A DNA stretch of 64,000 bases. Origin: Certhia americana. Taxonomy: Eukaryota; Chordata; Aves; Passeriformes; Certhiidae. The notes below the pieces were generated by a model. It saw only the letters and a list, made by a program, of their open reading frames with translations, did not search any database and was not told where the DNA came from. The first letter of the stretch is position 1. Each line of letters starts with the position of its first letter. Both the position numbers and the translations under genes were made by a program. The stretch is taken from the NCBI GenBank assembly GCA_018697195.1, contig CM031879.1, forward strand, positions 42,333,378-42,397,377, read 5' to 3'. This document shows positions 12,201-20,738 of this stretch, piece by piece.

Positions 12201-13559
12201 TCAGATTAGACTGTAGCACTCAATTTAACAGTCAGTGCAAACACCTCAGTGGACCACACAGCCTTAAAGCAAGAAGTGTCTGCTCCTTTCCCATCACAGC
12301 CCTCTTAATGCTCTGCTCTAATAGTCTTTCTCTTAAAAAGAAGCATCTATAGTTTCCAGTCCCTGCTATTACTAACAAAAGAAATCTTCTCTCAGCTGAA
12401 AGTACTTAGTCACAGGCTACCTCTAAGCTGCTTTCTAAGAAAATCCCTGTCCTCCACATTGCATGATAGGATTCTCCACTCCATTTTGCTCAGCGTCCTT
12501 AACAGAGGCTGTGTGTGCCTGTGCAGGGGCTCAGATAAGAACCAGCTGGGGTGTGTTGCCTGAAGGCCGCCTTATGCTTCCAGCAGGTTGTCTGGGTTTC
12601 CCAGCAACCAGGCCTTTCTCTCTTTCATCCTCAGCAGCACCGTACCAGCACTTGCTGTAGTCATCCAGCTCTCAGTCACCTGTTAGCTGACTTACCACTT
12701 CTGATCTCTAACATCTCAAATTCCCTGGATTCAGCATCAAATCTCTGCCTCTTGAAACAAGCTTGGGATGATACTCTAAATGGCATCACCCTTTATTAAG
12801 CTCCTTAAAATGATTGATACAGGAGAATTCAGTGTACTTTCTAGCCTTAGTGCCCATTTTTGCTTTTTTGAAGCTAGTAGTGGCTAAACTTAGCCCATCC
12901 TTAGAAGGAAATCTTCCCACTGCAATTCCCCCTCTGGCTTTTGACTGGGAGCAGCTAAATCTCTTTGATTGTTTACTGAAACCTGTCCCTGGGAGCATTG
13001 CCAGCAGAGATTTCAGACAGCAGTAGTGCTTCATTCTATCACCTGGGCCAGAGCCAAGTGGGTGAGTTAGAGGAAAAGAGGCAGTTTATTGCCCTCAGCA
13101 TATAGGGCAAAGGAAGAGAAATAAAATATCACTTGCAAATCTTCTCTAGGGTAAAAACTGGAGAACTGGCCTTGCCTCACACTCTGAGATGAGCATGTGT
13201 TGGGTTTGTTTTGGATTTTTTTTGCTTGGCTCAGTCATTCTTTTGGGGAAGTGTTGCAAATCCTGTGATCAGAATGACTTGAAAGGACAACTACCAAAAT
13301 AAAGTGTTAAAGTTGGAAAATAATGTTTACAGATAGGCAGGCACTCAATAGAATTTTCTGTTGGGAGTTGCTAGAGTACAGAGAAGCAGGTTTTAAAAAA
13401 CAGCAAGTAAAATAAGCATTAAAAATTATTCTCTCTTTTGCTAATTGTTAACAGATTGTCAGCAAACTCGAGCGAGAACGGGGGTTTGAAGAAGTCCAGA
13501 AACAGCTCCAGCAAGTAAAAGCCTTATTTGATGAAAAGAAAAAATGCAAATGGCACTGA
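118..13559 (+). CDS. PLXNC1: Plexin C1, C-terminal cytoplasmic part (partial gene, 10 coding exons)
   Basis: Plexin C1 is a single-pass receptor for semaphorin 7A; its intracellular part is a split GAP domain for Rap-type GTPases interrupted by a Rho-GTPase-binding domain (RBD). Joining 118-295, 1489-1592, 5631-5685, 6731-6762, 6854-6961, 8848-9011, 9445-9592, 11493-11633, 11730-11804 and 13455-13559 gives one open frame of 369 residues plus TGA. Residues 1 to about 115 are the C-terminal RBD ([12 protein letters not shown], then LNTIGHYE). Residues about 135-369 are the second GAP half, with [27 protein letters not shown] and a lysine-rich end. All junctions are GT-AG and phases agree. The extracellular, membrane and first GAP segments lie left of the window. 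Residue 1 is an internal methionine after a splice acceptor, not a start. The similarity to human PLXNC1 as I recall it is high along the whole length, so the call is firm. Confidence 0.96.
296..1488 (+). other. PLXNC1 intron a-b
   Basis: GT-AG intron. A (CCTT)n simple repeat lies at about 691-709. I see no other repeat or gene in it. Confidence 0.85.
1489..1592 (+). CDS. PLXNC1: PLXNC1 exon b: end of RBD
   Basis: It runs from acceptor tactgcag to donor gtaagc. The first two bases complete a Glu codon from the previous exon. It encodes ELLDIDGSS and then KLNTIGHYE, the last strands of the RBD fold in plexins. Confidence 0.93.
1593..5630 (+). other. PLXNC1 intron b-c (4.0 kb)
   Basis: GT-AG intron. 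A run of 21 T lies at 4163-4183, and its reverse complement makes the lysine run of one spurious ORF. ORFs up to 167 codons overlap on both strands without recognisable similarity or splice support. No transposon was recognised. Confidence 0.85.
5631..5685 (+). CDS. PLXNC1: PLXNC1 exon c: RBD to GAP linker
   Basis: The acceptor is tttctttcag and the donor gtaac. It encodes [14 protein letters not shown] and ends one base into an Asp codon. The block GATIKVFKK matches the end of the plexin RBD. Confidence 0.92.
5686..6730 (+). other. PLXNC1 intron c-d
   Basis: GT-AG intron of about 1 kb. I see no repeat or gene in it. Confidence 0.85.
6731..6762 (+). CDS. PLXNC1: PLXNC1 exon d: 32-nt microexon
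   Basis: It encodes [11 protein letters not shown] between acceptor tgttgtttag and donor gtgag. Its 2+30 nt structure is needed to link the phase-1 end of the previous exon to the phase-0 start of the next, and the acidic peptide matches the recalled human protein. It is too short to show as an ORF. Confidence 0.9.
6854..6961 (+). CDS. PLXNC1: PLXNC1 exon e: start of second GAP half
   Basis: It is separated from exon d by a minimal 91-bp intron. The acceptor is catgacag and the donor gtaaac. The 36 codons encode a basic stretch ([21 protein letters not shown]) leading into the C2 part of the GAP domain. Confidence 0.93.
6962..8847 (+). other. PLXNC1 intron e-f
   Basis: GT-AG intron of 1.9 kb with a short CA-rich run near 8064. 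Nothing else was recognised. Confidence 0.85.
8848..9011 (+). CDS. PLXNC1: PLXNC1 exon f: GAP domain
   Basis: The acceptor is ctttacag and the donor gtatgc. It encodes [21 protein letters not shown] and [11 protein letters not shown], all conserved through plexin GAP domains, and ends in the middle of a Ser codon. Confidence 0.95.
9445..9592 (+). CDS. PLXNC1: PLXNC1 exon g: GAP core
   Basis: It starts after tcctgtctag and ends at gtaatg. It holds [19 protein letters not shown], a near-invariant plexin block whose arginine contributes to the GAP site, and then [16 protein letters not shown]. Confidence 0.96.
9593..11492 (+). other. PLXNC1 intron g-h
   Basis: GT-AG intron of 1.9 kb. It contains a small 21-bp tandem duplication (9928-9981), listed separately, and no recognised transposon. 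Confidence 0.85.
9928..9981. repeat. 21-bp tandem repeat, about 2.6 copies
   Basis: The unit ttaaaagtattaacattatta occurs exactly at 9928-9948 and 9949-9969. A third copy at 9970-9981 has lost its aaaagta part. It is a minisatellite-like duplication inside an intron. Confidence 0.9.
11493..11633 (+). CDS. PLXNC1: PLXNC1 exon h: GAP domain
   Basis: The acceptor is ttttaag and the donor gtatag. Its 47 codons include LLYAKDIP and [11 protein letters not shown], matching the C-terminal helices of the plexin GAP fold. Confidence 0.94.
11730..11804 (+). CDS. PLXNC1: PLXNC1 exon i: GAP C-terminal helix
   Basis: It lies 96 bp after exon h, from acceptor ctgttttag to donor gtaagc. Its 25 codons encode [20 protein letters not shown], a helix conserved in plexins. 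Confidence 0.94.
11805..13454 (+). other. PLXNC1 last intron
   Basis: GT-AG intron of 1.65 kb. The first part (about 11860-12030) is unusually GC-rich and yields overlapping ORFs on both strands, with no recognised protein. Confidence 0.8.
13455..13559 (+). CDS. PLXNC1: PLXNC1 final coding exon and stop
   Basis: The acceptor is gttaacag. It encodes 34 residues ending in a lysine-rich tail, [10 protein letters not shown], then TGA at 13557-13559. The human protein, as I recall it, ends in nearly the same tail. Confidence 0.94.
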   Translation: MVSKLERERGFEEVQKQLQQVKALFDEKKKCKWH

Positions 13560-13706
13560 GCAGTGCACTGACTCACAGCATCACTGTGGGGGATTTTATA
13601 TTAGCGCTACTGCTCCCAAAACTGTTTTGACTGACTATATGTACAGGGTTTGAAATGTTTGGACACTCTTCTCCACTCTGACCATTCCACGGAATCTACG
13701 ATTGGG

Positions 13707-13712
13707 AATAAA
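13707..13712 (+). terminator. Proximal poly(A) signal of PLXNC1 (candidate)
   Basis: A canonical AATAAA lies about 150 bp after the PLXNC1 stop. It would give a very short 3'UTR if used. Confidence 0.35.
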
Positions 13713-14074
13713 ATATGGATGGGCATGGTTACATTATTTTCATAGGGGCATGTGAAGGTGAACCTAATGTAGGCAGGGTCAGCATTTTTAGGTGCTTGAA
13801 CACACATAACCCTTAGGTTCAAAAATACTGTCTAATAAGCTTCTTGCTTACTTTAAAATAAGGTCATAGGAGATGTGCAAAATATACTGTAAGTTCAGAA
13901 TTGCCCATGTGAACTTGCAAGTTGCTTACCTCTTTTTTTTTTTAAGAGAAAAAGCTGATGTTTTGCCACATCCTTTCAGCAGCTTGGCAAACTGTGAGGG
14001 TGAGCTCTGGCTTCAGAATACGGGTCAGCTGCAGTTTCCTTCCTTACAGTCAAATGTTCACTAGTTCCTGTTCA

Positions 14075-14168
14075 GAAACAAAAACAAAAGCAAAAAAAAA
14101 AAAACAAAACAAAAAACCAAAATCAAAGAAAACCCCTACCAAACACATCAAAAAACCCAACAACAACC
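14075..14168. repeat. A/C-rich low-complexity stretch
   Basis: Irregular runs of AAAAC and AAAC with a central poly(A). The lysine-rich ORF across it is an artefact of composition. Confidence 0.85.
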
Positions 14169-15789
14169 TGGCACCAAAGTGGCACTTACCCTAGTTTAGC
14201 AGACAGAGTGGGTCTGAGGTTGGAAGGCCAAATGCCACACGGCAGGACTTTGTTGGGTTAGAAATTCCATGCCCAATGTGGAGAGAACCGCTGATGGGAA
14301 GAGGGGAGGGGAGGCCTTTGGAGAAGGGCATTCAGCCACCATCAGTCTGTGTTTACATTTTTGACCTTTCCATCCTTAAATAAGCTGTGAAAGACTTGTG
14401 AGTAGCTTCACAGCTGAAACTGCACTGCATCAGGACACTGGTGTGATTTGATGAAGTAGCTGACATGGCTGCACTTTGGTGCACAAACCTGTACCCAGGT
14501 GCATGATCTCCCATGCATCAGTGCTGACAGTCCAGGCCAGCCTTGCCATCTGTGTACAAGGGCCTCACAGCCTGGGGGGTCATTTCAAAGGTTGCTTTAA
14601 TAATATTTAAGAACACGAAGACTGGTGTTTGAGACACTGATACAAACATGCTGGGGTTGGGGTGGTGGTGGGGTAACTGTCTGCCTTAGTCTGGCTGGGA
14701 TCTTTTGAGGCTTGGCCATTTTGGAAGGAAGGTGTCCATTACATTTGCATTGGTGGCTAAAGTTGGCCCAGCTGGAAAGCAAGGGCATGGCTGTGCTGCT
14801 GGGATGAGGCTGGTGCAATGGCTACTGAGCAAAGCCACAGAGGAGCAGCTGTGGCTCCGGCTCTGCTACAGCACCAGCACAACCCTACCCTCTACTACAG
14901 AGCTGAAATGGTTTGTCACCATGGACTCTGCTTCAGTCACAGGAGACATGTTCTGAGGCTGTCACGTGCCCTTAGATTTGAGGTAAGGTATTCATGACAA
15001 AGAGATACATTTCCATACATTTCTGGAGGGATCCACCACTGGAGGTGAGTGGTGTAGCACAGTGGTCCACAGGAGAGGGAAGAGCTGTCACCTGCCTTGG
15101 CAGTGGGAAAGGTGCCAAGGGCTGTGAATGGCACAGATGGCTCAGGTTTGGTACAGAAAGTTAGCGCTGGCGCCGTGAAGGCAGCGGGGGGACACCCGGT
15201 GCTGCGTTGGATGAGCCCCAAAGCTCAGGCATCGGTGCTGATGCTGCCTGCTCTGGTCACAAAGGCAGCTGGCCCCTGGCACAATCCCATGGCTGGCCAG
15301 TGCTGGCACACACCAAGCACCTGTGGCAGAAGCAAGGCAGGCTGTTTGCTGGAGAAAAGCAAATACAAAAACACAGTCCTGCTGGTCTGCCCCCTCCCTA
15401 CCATGTGATTGCACAAGTTGTTCCTCTTGCATACCAGAGAGGGCAGCCACCAACTAACCCATACTGTGATGGCTTCGTTGGGTTTTTATTTTTTTTTTTA
15501 ATTCAAGTCTTACACTTGCTGTTAAGTTTACACTTTATACTTGATGGAATGTATGGCTTTGTTCAGGACACTGCACTACAATGTTGCAGTACTTTCAGCA
15601 GTTCTCTGCCTGGCACAATGTATTTTGATAAGTTCAATTTTAATTGGAAAAAACCCACCCACCTCTAACCTATCTTGCCCTCTGTCCTAAAGGAGTGGAC
15701 TGTGGCTTGACTAGCACTTAAGCTTGGAATACCTGCATGTAAGGGCTTGATTTTTATCGTTCTTAATCTAACCTTTTAAAGCAGCATAA

Positions 15790-15795
15790 AATAAA
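15790..15795 (+). terminator. Middle poly(A) signal of PLXNC1 (candidate)
   Basis: AATAAA in an A-rich context, about 2.2 kb after the stop. Use is not shown. Confidence 0.3.
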
Positions 15796-16688
15796 TAGAA
15801 AAAGCACAGTAATTGATATTGAAGGAGAGGCAGGTGCGGACTACGGTTTCCAGTTAGTTCTCTTCTGCTTCAGGTATTTGCTAGCAGTGCAGTCAAATGA
15901 ACTGTGATAGTTTTGTTCAACAGTAATCTTCTGTACAGGCAGAAAAAACAACTCCAACATTTCTGCTTAAAAAGCTGTAAAATATAATCTGTTTGCGTGG
16001 GTCTGATCCTGTGAACTTCACTATATGTGTTTATATTGATGAGGAAATGAAAATCAGTCCTATTCTGTATTTGTACTACTGCTTGTTTGCTACAATAGCT
16101 TTAATGATTTCTAGAGATTAAGTATGTGTTGAAGCAGGCCCTGTAGCTTTACCTACAGCCTGGAATAGGATTATTGCCTTTTATTCAAGCCTCCTAAACA
16201 GTGTCACTCTGTTAGTAAACCATTTTTAAGTCATACTGAGACTTTGTAACCCATCAAGTGGATCTCACGAAGTGATGTGAAGTATAATTAAGTGATTGTG
16301 GCTCTTTTGGTAGGTTTGGGTCAACACACAAAACATTGGCACACCGTCCATATCTGCAATTTGCCATTACTGTTACACAGAGAAAAAGAACCCACTGACT
16401 CTTATGGGTATTATGGCAACACAACAGTTCTAATCACATCCTCAGAAATGAAAAACAAACTTCTCTTCAACTTACTTTCCCATGTTTACAGGAAAACTGC
16501 TATGGCAAACAGCGTGTTTCTAACACTAGCTTACAGAGCATTATTTTGCAGTCATCTAGTTTGAAGTCAAATCTTACTAATGTGTAAAGTAATTCCTGTT
16601 GTACAGAAGTTAATCTGTTGTTTAAAATGAATGGTTAAAAAAAGTGCAAATGACAAATACATGTTTGTGTTTGTATGGGTTTATCTAG

Positions 16689-16694
16689 AATAAA
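16689..16694 (+). terminator. Distal poly(A) signal of PLXNC1 (candidate)
   Basis: AATAAA is followed 10-35 bp later by T- and GT-rich sequence. After this point the DNA loses the AT-rich character of the UTR, so this is the best guess for the main end. Confidence 0.45.
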
Positions 16695-16715
16695 AGCATT
16701 TGGAGGTTAGTTCAA

Positions 16716-18869
16716 TTGTGTACTTTAAAATGGTTACAAGAAAGCAATCACAGCTGGTAACAATGCAAGGTCATGGAAGGAATGGAGTGTAAGACTGAGT
16801 GGCTTCAGGTGAGAAACAGTGCTGCAGGTCAGCACACTTCCACCACCCTGAAATTGGGAAGAAGAGGAACAGGAAGGTACAATACAACATTTGATGATGC
16901 TGAGGAGGAGAGGCCCCGGCCTAAACTCCCAGCAGCTGCTAAGCAGTGACCTCCTGCAGTCTGAATAGGCGGGGAGATTCCCTGGAGGATTCCCAGCTGC
17001 CTTCCCACCTGTGGGAAGCAACAGCAACAGGACAGGGACAGGCTGATTGTGCAGTGCCTGCCACACCTCCACACAGCCTTCAGGATTTGTGCTTCAACTG
17101 CACTGCTTAAAGGCTATGAGGGTGGTGATACTTTTAAAAAGCTAAAAGTGTTAAAGAGGATGATAACCCAATAATCCTTCTTTCAGGAGAAGGTGCTTAA
17201 GGGACAGGAAATAAGCTTTCACACAAAAAAGCCTGAGACCAACTGGGAAAGGCAGCCCATAGACCAGGTTCTGACCATTCTTCTTCTTCCTGCTATTACC
17301 CTTTTTCTGCCCCCCAAGTCTTACCTGGTTTGTATAAACCTCCCCTGCCTCTTGACATCAGAGAGCACCTTGCTGACACAGCCGCAGCTGGAGACAGAAA
17401 CAAAGCTGTTGGCAGCTGCTCTTTCCAACTCTTCCAGGTTGGTAGATGCTGGTGACCATGCCATTTGCCAAAGCTGGCTCAGGCACAGAGAGTTACTTTG
17501 TACAAGTTCATACTGCAGGAGGCAGCAGAAACAGCTTCTGTTACTTCTAATAGCTACATTGTTTTCCTCAGAGAAGTTTAACAAATTTCCCAGGAGTGGG
17601 CAGCCCAGGTTTAGGAATGATACTCTCCAATTTAGCTCTCCCACTGACACACTGGAAACCATTCTCACCACCCCTCCCCTGGGGCAGGATGGAGAGGAGA
17701 ACTGGAGGCAGAAAAAGTAAAGATCATGGGTTGAGATAAGAACAACTTACTGGAAACAGCAATGAGAGAAGAAAATGATCAGTAACAGCAACAGCACTAA
17801 TGGCAGAGAGTAGAAGGGAGGCAGATTCACACATGGTTGCTCACTACATGGAGCCTGGCATGCTACATGACCCAGAAGGATCTTCTTCCCCTGACCCCAG
17901 AAAATGAGGGGGTCACCCCAGAACTACCAACCATGGTCCCCCTGGCTACTGCAAAAATTAACTCTGTCCTAGCCAGAAGCAAGACAAATCTGTATACTTA
18001 CACACTATGGAAAATGAAAAATGCACCCTCTGGAGAGGCATTTTCTCTTCGCTGGAGAGAAGAGTTGAGCCAACACCAGTGTCATAATTTCACTGTTCCT
18101 GAAGTCTAACAGCAATACTCAATAACCTATTACAAGAGATTGCACAGTATATTCTCCCTGTCCAATGTTTTTGTTGCAGTATTTTGAAAACAAAACCAAC
18201 AAACCAAATACAAACAAAACCCAGATAAACATACCTCCCCCCGCAACTCCAGGAAAGTCATCATTATTGGATTATCGAGTAAAAAAAATTTAGATAAATA
18301 ATTGATCTTTCATAAATTTCTTTTACTGGACTGATAATGAACTGAAAAATAAATATATTCAACCTAGAATAAATATTTTTGTCATAGAGTAGGAACAAAT
18401 ACAGACTTCTATTTACATAATATGAAGGCAATTTTTTATACTAATATCTGGTATGTTATATAAAGAAACCAATTACTGCCTATTCCCATCATAGAGTACA
18501 AGAGGCACATTGTCAAGGGTAGCAAATAGAAGTTTTCAGAGATTTTAAAATTTCATCTTATCCTTTTTATCTGCATCAAAATATCAACCTAGATGTGGAT
18601 TACAGCACTGTTAGTGATCAGAACTGCAACCCAGAATAGTAGAGATTAACTTTCACAATGAAGAAGTAAGAAGATATTATCAAGTAAATGTTGAAGGTTT
18701 CATAAAAAATGTTTATGGTTTTTAATTTAAGTGTCAGTTTTATTTTAAACAACCAAAACCTTGAAAAATAATTTTCAAAGTTTCTTGGGCTGAGATTATT
18801 TAATGTTTTGACTTTATGGAAAAATACTGAAAAAAAAAACCTTATTGAGAAGGAGTCTTGGCAGTGGGT
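16716..18869. other. Intergenic DNA between PLXNC1 and CEP83
   Basis: No exon of either gene was found. The longest ORF is 175 codons at 17193-17720 (+) and has no recognised similarity. The sequence becomes AT-rich after about 18240. No transposon was recognised before the CR1 that begins at about 18870. Confidence 0.6.
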
Positions 18870-20250
18870 CACAGAATCACAGAATGGTTTGTGTTGGAAG
18901 GGACCAAAGATCATCAGGTTCCAATCCCCCTGCCATGGGCAGGCACACCTTCCACTTGTACAGGTTGCTCAAAGTCCCATCTAGCCTGGCCTTCAACATT
19001 GTCAGAAATGAGGCATCCACAACTTCTCTGGACAACCTGTGCCACTGCCTCACCACCCCCACAGTAAAGGATTTCCTTCTAATATCTAAACCTGCCTTTT
19101 TTCAGTTTAAAACCATTGCCCCTTGTCCTGATGCTCTCTGGACATAGAAGTCTCTTTCCTTTTTATAGCCCCCTTTTGGTACTGGAAGAATAATGTTTCC
19201 CTGAAGCCTCCCTTGCCCTGCTGGCTATGCTGTTTTTGCTGCAGCCCAGGATGCGGTTTGCCTTCTGGTCTGCAAATGCACAGTGCTGGCTCATGACCAG
19301 CCCTTCACCCCTGAGAGCTGCCCCATCCTTCTCTGCAGGGCTGCTTTCAGTGACTTCCCAGTCTCTATTCACATCTGGGATTTTCCCTACCCAGATGCAA
19401 CACTTTGTCATCCAGAAGTGGGCTCATGGGCACGTTATGTAGTTCAACAAGTCCAAGTGCATCCTCTCCTTCTGTTGTGTCAACGCAGAGCTCAGCTTCC
19501 TGTCATCAACCCTGCTGAGGCTACACTCAATCTCACTGCCTGTCATCAGTGAAAATACTGAAGAATATCAGTCCCAAGAGTGAGCTCTGAGGGACCCCAC
19601 TCATCACCATCCACTATCTGGACACAGAGCCATGGATTACAGCTCTCAGGTTGTGTCTATCCAGCTAATTCCTTATTCACTGAATGGTTATTCATCCATC
19701 AAATCTATGTCTCTTCAATTTGGAAATAAGCATGTCATGTGGGACTGTCTCAATGGCCTTACAGAAGGATGATATTTATTAGTGTTTTCCTGTCAGCTGT
19801 TGCTGTCACTCCATCATAGAAGGCCACATTGCTCAGGCACAATTTGCCCGTAGTAAAGCCATGGTGGCTGCCTTGGTCACTCTCCTTGTCTGTTATTTCC
19901 CTCAGCACATCTTCTAGGAGGATCTGCTCCATGGTCATCCCAGACACAGAGGTAAGGCACACAGGTCTGTAGTTTCATGATTCATCCTTTCTCCCCTTTT
20001 TAAAATTGGGAGCAACATTTCCCCTTTTCCAGTCACTAAGGTCATTACATGATTGCCATGACTTCCAAACACAGCAACCACAACGGCCAGTTCCCTCAGG
20101 ACCCTTGGGTCCCACAGGTTTATGGCTATTCAGCTTCATCAAATCATCCCAAATCTGGTCTTGGCTTATAGTGGAAGGGACTTCACTTCTCCCACACATG
20201 TCCAGAGGAGCGGGCACTTGAGAGAAATAGGAGACCAGAAAAACTGTCTG
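18870..20250 (-). mobile_element. CR1 LINE, 5'-truncated, with reverse transcriptase remnant
   Basis: The left end carries cacagaatcacagaat, the reverse complement of the (ATTCTRTG)n tail of avian CR1, so the element reads on the minus strand. Typical CR1 3' sequence follows. At 19759-20250 two minus-strand frames encode parts of the N-terminal reverse transcriptase, with blocks such as NVAPNFKKGRKDE and FYDGVTA. The frames are interrupted and the element is dead. It is about 1.4 kb, against about 4.5 kb for a full CR1. The right edge is approximate. It lies in the gap between two convergent genes. Confidence 0.9.
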
Positions 20251-20554
20251 CAATTGAATCCAAATACTGAGCCTGAAACTGCTGCTATACTAAATATCAC
20301 CACACTGATAACAAAAATTCAGGGTGCAGCCCCCTCACGAATGGCAACCCAGCATATTCTTTTTATGATTCCCAGTGATAAAAGGTACTTTTGTCCTTAG
20401 ACCCAGCAGTTAAACGAGTTGAGCCACAAAGGAGTAACTATGCAGAATATGCTTTATGCTATTCAGGCACATACAACCATGTTTTTAGCAAAATATGAAA
20501 AGCATGTACAAAGGATAAGTTATTGAAAGCTAACAGCATCGAGAGTGTGTAGAT
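20251..20554. other. Short spacer between CR1 and the CEP83 stop
   Basis: About 300 bp with no canonical AATAAA or ATTAAA on the minus strand; only weak CATAAA variants near 20361 and 20453. It could be CEP83 3'UTR if the signal overlapping the stop is not used. Confidence 0.5.
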
Positions 20555-20560
20555 TTTATT
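20555..20560 (-). terminator. Poly(A) signal overlapping the CEP83 stop codon (candidate)
   Basis: On the minus strand AATAAA shares its TAA with the stop codon at 20556-20558. T-rich sequence follows within 35 bp. If used, the 3'UTR would be only 10-30 nt. Confidence 0.35.
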
Positions 20561-20738
20561 TGGAGTCCTCGCTTTGTGCTCCATCTTCTCCAGTGATCTT
20601 ATTTCTTGCCAAGTCCCTGTACTCCACCATTACCCGCTCTCTAGATGGTCCAAGATCTTCCAGCTGTTTTCTTTGTCTGGTTTCTAGTTCTTCCAACCTC
20701 TTGCCAAGCAGGGCAAGCTCTCTTTGATGCTGCTCCTC
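20556..20738 (-). CDS. CEP83: CEP83 final coding exon and stop
   Basis: Acceptor catttcaag. It starts [19 protein letters not shown] and continues past the point where human CEP83 ends, adding about 27 residues, [16 protein letters not shown] included, before TAA at 20556-20558. Confidence 0.92.
   Translation of the reverse strand, partial: EEQHQRELALLGKRLEELETRQRKQLEDLGPSRERVMVEYRDLARNKITGEDGAQSEDSK

Larger units (their letters stand above)
13560..16710 (+). other. PLXNC1: PLXNC1 3' untranslated region (probable)
   Basis: No further coding sequence follows the stop codon. AATAAA occurs at 13707, 15790 and 16689; the last is followed by GT-rich sequence, so a full UTR of about 3.15 kb is inferred. 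An A/C-rich low-complexity stretch lies at 14075-14168. Several ORFs of 60-153 codons here resemble no known protein and are treated as chance ORFs. The 3' end is inferred from signals only. Confidence 0.55.

Noticed and set aside
15097..15668. Overlapping ORFs of 103-153 codons after PLXNC1
   Set aside because: They lie in the 3'UTR, overlap one another on both strands and resemble nothing known.
17193..17720. 175-codon plus-strand ORF, the longest outside exons and the CpG island
   Set aside because: No recognisable domain, no promoter or splice context, and a low-information composition. It lies past the PLXNC1 poly(A) signal; chance ORFs of this size are expected in 64 kb.
19759..20253. 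Minus-strand ORFs with reverse-transcriptase-like sequence
   Set aside because: They are remnants of the CR1 element, interrupted and truncated, not a host gene.
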